Part shown: positions 61,272-64,000 of the stretch, piece after piece
Numbering within the stretch: position 1 is the first letter of the stretch
Layout of the letters: every line of letters starts with the position of its first letter
Source of the DNA: UBA4416 sp040389965
GTDB lineage: Bacteria > Bacteroidota > Bacteroidia > B-17B0 > Aurantibacillaceae
NCBI GenBank assembly: GCA_040389965.1
Contig: JAZJZF010000018.1
Coordinates: 16,161-80,160 of the forward strand
DNA: 64,000 bases
Direction: 5' to 3'
Notes under the pieces: generated by a model
What the model saw: only the letters and a program-made list of their open reading frames with translations
What the model was told of the DNA's origin: nothing
Database searches by the model: none
Position numbers and translations under genes: made by a program

Positions 61272-62393
61272 TTGCAAATAGTAGTCAATACGCGGTTATT
61301 AATCGAAAATAAGTTAGACGGAATCGGTTGGTTCAGCTATCAAACCTTAAAGAGAATCACTCAAAAAAATCCTGATGTGCATTTTGTTTTTTTGTTTGAC
61401 AGAGATTTCAGCGATGAGTTTATTTTTTCAGATAATATAACTCCTTTGGTAATTGGCCCACAGGCGCGGCACCCCTTTTTGTATTATGCATGGTTTCATA
61501 TGTCTGTTAAAAATTTATTAAACAGAATGAACCCTGATCTGTTTTTATCACCCGATGGATTTTTATCGCTGGGCGCAAATTGTAAGCAGCTACCGGTTAT
61601 GCACGATATTAATTTCCTGCATAATCCTAAAGATCTTAAATCGTTGACCAGTAAATATTACAATTATTTTTTTCCGAAGTATGCTCAGGCTGCTACGCGT
61701 ATAGCAACAGTTTCAGAATACAGTAAAGGCGATATTTCAAAGAACTATCACATTGATCCCGCTAAAATTGACATAGTATATAACGGCATTAATGAGGGGT
61801 TTAAACCAGTGCCTGAAAACGAAAAACAACGTATCCGCGATAACTATTCGCAGGGAAAAAATTACTTTTTATTTGTAGGCTCACAAAGTCCACGGAAAAA
61901 TTTAAATCGCCTGGTGGCTGCATTTGATCAGTTCAAAGAGCAATCGGGTTCTGATTTTAAACTGCTTTTAGTGGGTGCAGTTTATACCAGCGAAGGAGAC
62001 GTAAAACAGGTCATTGATAAATCAAAATTTAAAACAGATATTATTTTTGCGGGGCGGCAAGTACAACCCGAACTGGAGAAAATAATGGCAGCAGCTTTTG
62101 CTCTGACATTTGTTCCTTATTTCGAAGGCTTTGGTATTCCTATTGTAGAAGCCTTTCAGTGTGAAGTACCTGTTATTTGCAGTAATACAACCAGTATGCC
62201 CGAAATTGCCGGCAATGCAGCACTACAGGTAGATCCTTTTGAAGTAAACAGTATAGCAAAGGGTATGATCGAACTATATCACAATGCTGCTGTTCGACAG
62301 CAATATATTGACAACGGGAAAGCAAGAAAAGAACTTTTTTCATGGGATAAATCGGCAGACCTGCTTTGGAACAGCATTACCAAGTGCCTATGA
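61272..62393 (+). CDS. Glycosyltransferase family 1/4 protein
   Basis: 373 residues. Typical GT4 family: 'IVVNTRLLIENKLDGIGWF' at the start, 'HDINFLHNPKDL', 'ATVSEYSKGDISKNY', 'FLFVGSQSPRKNLNRLVAAF' and 'VPYFEGFGIPIVEAFQCEVP' with E-x7-E. The start is TTG at 61272 (no ATG nearby), giving a normal N-terminus. It overlaps the next gene by four bases (ATGA). Donor and acceptor are unknown. It follows the bestrophin divergently across a 234-base gap in which I see no other gene. Confidence 0.88.
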   Translation: MQIVVNTRLLIENKLDGIGWFSYQTLKRITQKNPDVHFVFLFDRDFSDEFIFSDNITPLVIGPQARHPFLYYAWFHMSVKNLLNRMNPDLFLSPDGFLSLGANCKQLPVMHDINFLHNPKDLKSLTSKYYNYFFPKYAQAATRIATVSEYSKGDISKNYHIDPAKIDIVYNGINEGFKPVPENEKQRIRDNYSQGKNYFLFVGSQSPRKNLNRLVAAFDQFKEQSGSDFKLLLVGAVYTSEGDVKQVIDKSKFKTDIIFAGRQVQPELEKIMAAAFALTFVPYFEGFGIPIVEAFQCEVPVICSNTTSMPEIAGNAALQVDPFEVNSIAKGMIELYHNAAVRQQYIDNGKARKELFSWDKSADLLWNSITKCL

Positions 62394-63859
62394 GTTCGCC
62401 CATCAGCAAATCAGCCTTTATAAAAGCAGAACAATGCCTCAAGCATTTTTATTTATATAAAAATCATCCCTATTTGCGGGATTCCTTATCAAGAGAAAAA
62501 CAATTTATTTTTAAACGGGGGACAGACGTTGGCATTTTTGCACAACAGTTATTTCCCGGAGGCATTGATGTAACTGCCGGCGAAAAAAGAGATCAACAGC
62601 TATTTGCAAAAAAGACGCAGGACTTGATCGCTCAGGGAGTACACACTATTTATGAAGCAACGTTTATTTACGATAATCTGCTGGTAATGGTAGATATTCT
62701 GCACAAGCAGGAGGATAAATGGATCGCCTATGAAGTAAAAAGTTCTTTAAAAATTACAGAAACATATGTCAAGGATGCCTGCTTTCAGTATTATGTTATA
62801 AAAAACTGTGTACCCGATCTGGTAGATTTTAATTTACTAACGCTCAATCCAAAATATATTTTAAACGGCGAACTTGCCATCGGTGAGCTGTTTAAAACCA
62901 CATCTGTTTTAAAGGATGCTGTCAAAAATACGGAGTACTTTGCCCATAAAGCACAACTGGCAAAACTCACCTTAGAACAGGGGAAAATTCCGGATATAAA
63001 AATAGGAGCACATTGCTTTCAACCCTACGAATGCGATTTTTTAAGTACCTGCTGGAAAAATACCAATGATCCTTCATCCGTCTTAACACTTGGGAAACTC
63101 ACTAAACAAGCCATGTTTGAGTTGTACGATAATAATATAAGGCGTATTGATGAAATAGATATTAATACCATCGAGCACCAGGAAATAAAGATTCAGGTGC
63201 AGGCGGCCATTGAACAAAAAGAGCAGGTCGTAAAAAAAGAAATAGAAAACTTTATTGACGGTATTAAATTACCGTTGTGCAGTCTTGATATTGAAGTGTG
63301 GATGCCTGCTATTCCTTATTATCAGGGCACAAAGCCATTTCAGCAAATTCCGTTTTTGTTTTCTATGATAAGCGAAGAAGAGGGGAAAATAAAACAATAC
63401 AGCTATTTTAAACCAATTGAGGATGATTTAAGAAAAGCATTTTTAGAACAGATCCTGCAATCTACAAAAGCATTTAAAACAGTTTTAATGTTCGATAAAT
63501 CGCTGGAAGAAATGGTATTGAACCAGTTGATGGATTTGTTTCCGGAATATAAAAATGACATTCTGGAACTTAAATCTAAAATTATTGATATTGCAGAACC
63601 TATTCGTAAGGGCAACTATTATCATCCCGACATGAAAGGTAATTTCAGCCTTAAAAGCCTGGCACCCTTGGTAAATAAAGAGTCTGTATTTGAAAATCTG
63701 GATGTACAGTCGGGGATTAGTGCTATGTATATATACGAAAGTCTGCTGGAGCAAAATCCTACTGAAGCTGAAACCATAAAGCAGCAATTGATCGATTATT
63801 GCGAGCTCGATGCTTTGATAACCTATCAGTTACTGGATTTTTTCAAACAAAAACTTTAA
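62390..63859 (+). CDS. DUF2779 domain-containing protein (predicted nuclease)
   Basis: 489 residues from the ATG at 62390 (overlapping the previous stop as ATGA); the longer TTG start at 62366 is less likely. The N-terminal half has a Cas4/RecB-like PD-(D/E)XK pattern: 'FIKAEQCLKHFYLYKNHP', 'VDILHKQEDKWIAYEVKSS' with the E-x-K of the active site. A cysteine set, near 'GAHCFQPYECDFLSTCW', fits an iron-sulfur cluster. The C-terminal half carries the DUF2779 RNase-H-like domain ('LCSLDIEVWMPAIPYY', 'CELDALITYQLLDFF'). Probable DNA or RNA processing enzyme; substrate unknown. Confidence 0.82.
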   Translation: MSSPISKSAFIKAEQCLKHFYLYKNHPYLRDSLSREKQFIFKRGTDVGIFAQQLFPGGIDVTAGEKRDQQLFAKKTQDLIAQGVHTIYEATFIYDNLLVMVDILHKQEDKWIAYEVKSSLKITETYVKDACFQYYVIKNCVPDLVDFNLLTLNPKYILNGELAIGELFKTTSVLKDAVKNTEYFAHKAQLAKLTLEQGKIPDIKIGAHCFQPYECDFLSTCWKNTNDPSSVLTLGKLTKQAMFELYDNNIRRIDEIDINTIEHQEIKIQVQAAIEQKEQVVKKEIENFIDGIKLPLCSLDIEVWMPAIPYYQGTKPFQQIPFLFSMISEEEGKIKQYSYFKPIEDDLRKAFLEQILQSTKAFKTVLMFDKSLEEMVLNQLMDLFPEYKNDILELKSKIIDIAEPIRKGNYYHPDMKGNFSLKSLAPLVNKESVFENLDVQSGISAMYIYESLLEQNPTEAETIKQQLIDYCELDALITYQLLDFFKQKL

Positions 63860-63887
63860 TTGCAGATAATAATTTTAAGTGCAAAAG

Positions 63888-64000
63888 GCTTGAACACGAA
63901 GAAAAACAACTCTAAACCATGCAAGCCTGAAGAGCTTGAACACGAATAAAGAAAAACAACTCTAAACCAAGCAAGCCTGAAGGGCTTGAACACGAAGAAA
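63888..64000. repeat. Direct repeat array, 46-50-base units, running off the window
   Basis: Three starts of the unit GCTTGAACACGAA... occur at 63888, 63934 and 63984 (the last cut by the window end). The first two units are 46 and 50 bases, the second having a 4-base insertion. Each ends in a small palindrome AAGCCTGAAGGGCTT or a close variant. Units abut without spacers and contain stop codons in frame, so the array is noncoding. Confidence 0.85.

Noticed and set aside
63888..64000. CRISPR array
   Set aside because: Units are adjacent, with no unique spacers between them; unit length differs by an internal 4-base insertion; no cas gene other than a loosely Cas4-like DUF2779 fold is near.

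Overview
The window comes from a low-GC member of the Bacteroidota. It carries type IX secretion (T9SS) cargo with type A and type B C-terminal sorting domains, a PorP/SprF partner, GldL-like membrane repeats, a DnaE with an N-terminal proofreading exonuclease domain, a DUF5686 outer-membrane protein, and several Bacteroidota-type promoter boxes (TAnnTTTG). I cannot place it below phylum. No rRNA or tRNA gene was seen, and no gene-free stretch exceeds about 300 bases.

Positions 1-14904 form one plus-strand surface-glycan locus. It holds the tail of an asparagine-synthase-like amidotransferase, two glycosyltransferases, an SGNH hydrolase, and then an apparently complete pseudaminic acid (nonulosonate) pathway: PseB, PseC, a NeuB-like/cytidylyltransferase fusion (frameshifted in this sequence, and the only candidate for the PseF step), a PseG-PseH fusion and PseI. 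After it come an unrecognised protein with sialyltransferase-like HP and ST motifs (candidate nonulosonate transferase), a YhcH/DUF386 protein, a second full-length AsnB and a WecE-like sugar aminotransferase. Gaps are very short and several genes overlap, so this is probably one long operon or a few.

Positions 14901-30000 hold a PurF-type amidophosphoribosyltransferase (minus strand), a T9SS type B cargo protein (lamin tail/CotH) with its SprF-like partner, penicillin-binding protein 1C, a MerR regulator, a TPR sensor kinase with a LytTR response regulator, an M16 homologue lacking the zinc motif, and a glycosyltransferase/GHMP sugar-kinase pair closed by a strong terminator. Positions 30167-39740 hold a GT-C-like membrane protein, a PadR regulator with a GldL-like membrane protein, a bacterial PH-domain protein, DnaE and an ORF6N protein.

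Positions 39864-43699 are an oxidative-stress block: OsmC, catalase, an unrecognised 57-residue cysteine-containing peptide and Dps on the minus strand, divergent from OxyR with its redox cysteines at 199 and 208. Positions 43769-56898 hold a five-repeat secreted protein, an M49 peptidase lipoprotein, a PQQ-type sugar dehydrogenase with a T9SS tail, a cytochrome c, small enzymes, a four-helix-bundle protein flanked by AT-rich word repeats, a CrtI-like oxidoreductase, DUF5686 and LptB. Positions 57006-59544 are a manganese operon (MntR plus an MntH-Usp fusion) with a clear promoter and an 18-bp palindromic operator. The window ends with a DUF1801 protein, a bestrophin, a glycosyltransferase, a DUF2779 nuclease-like protein and the start of a direct-repeat array running off the edge.
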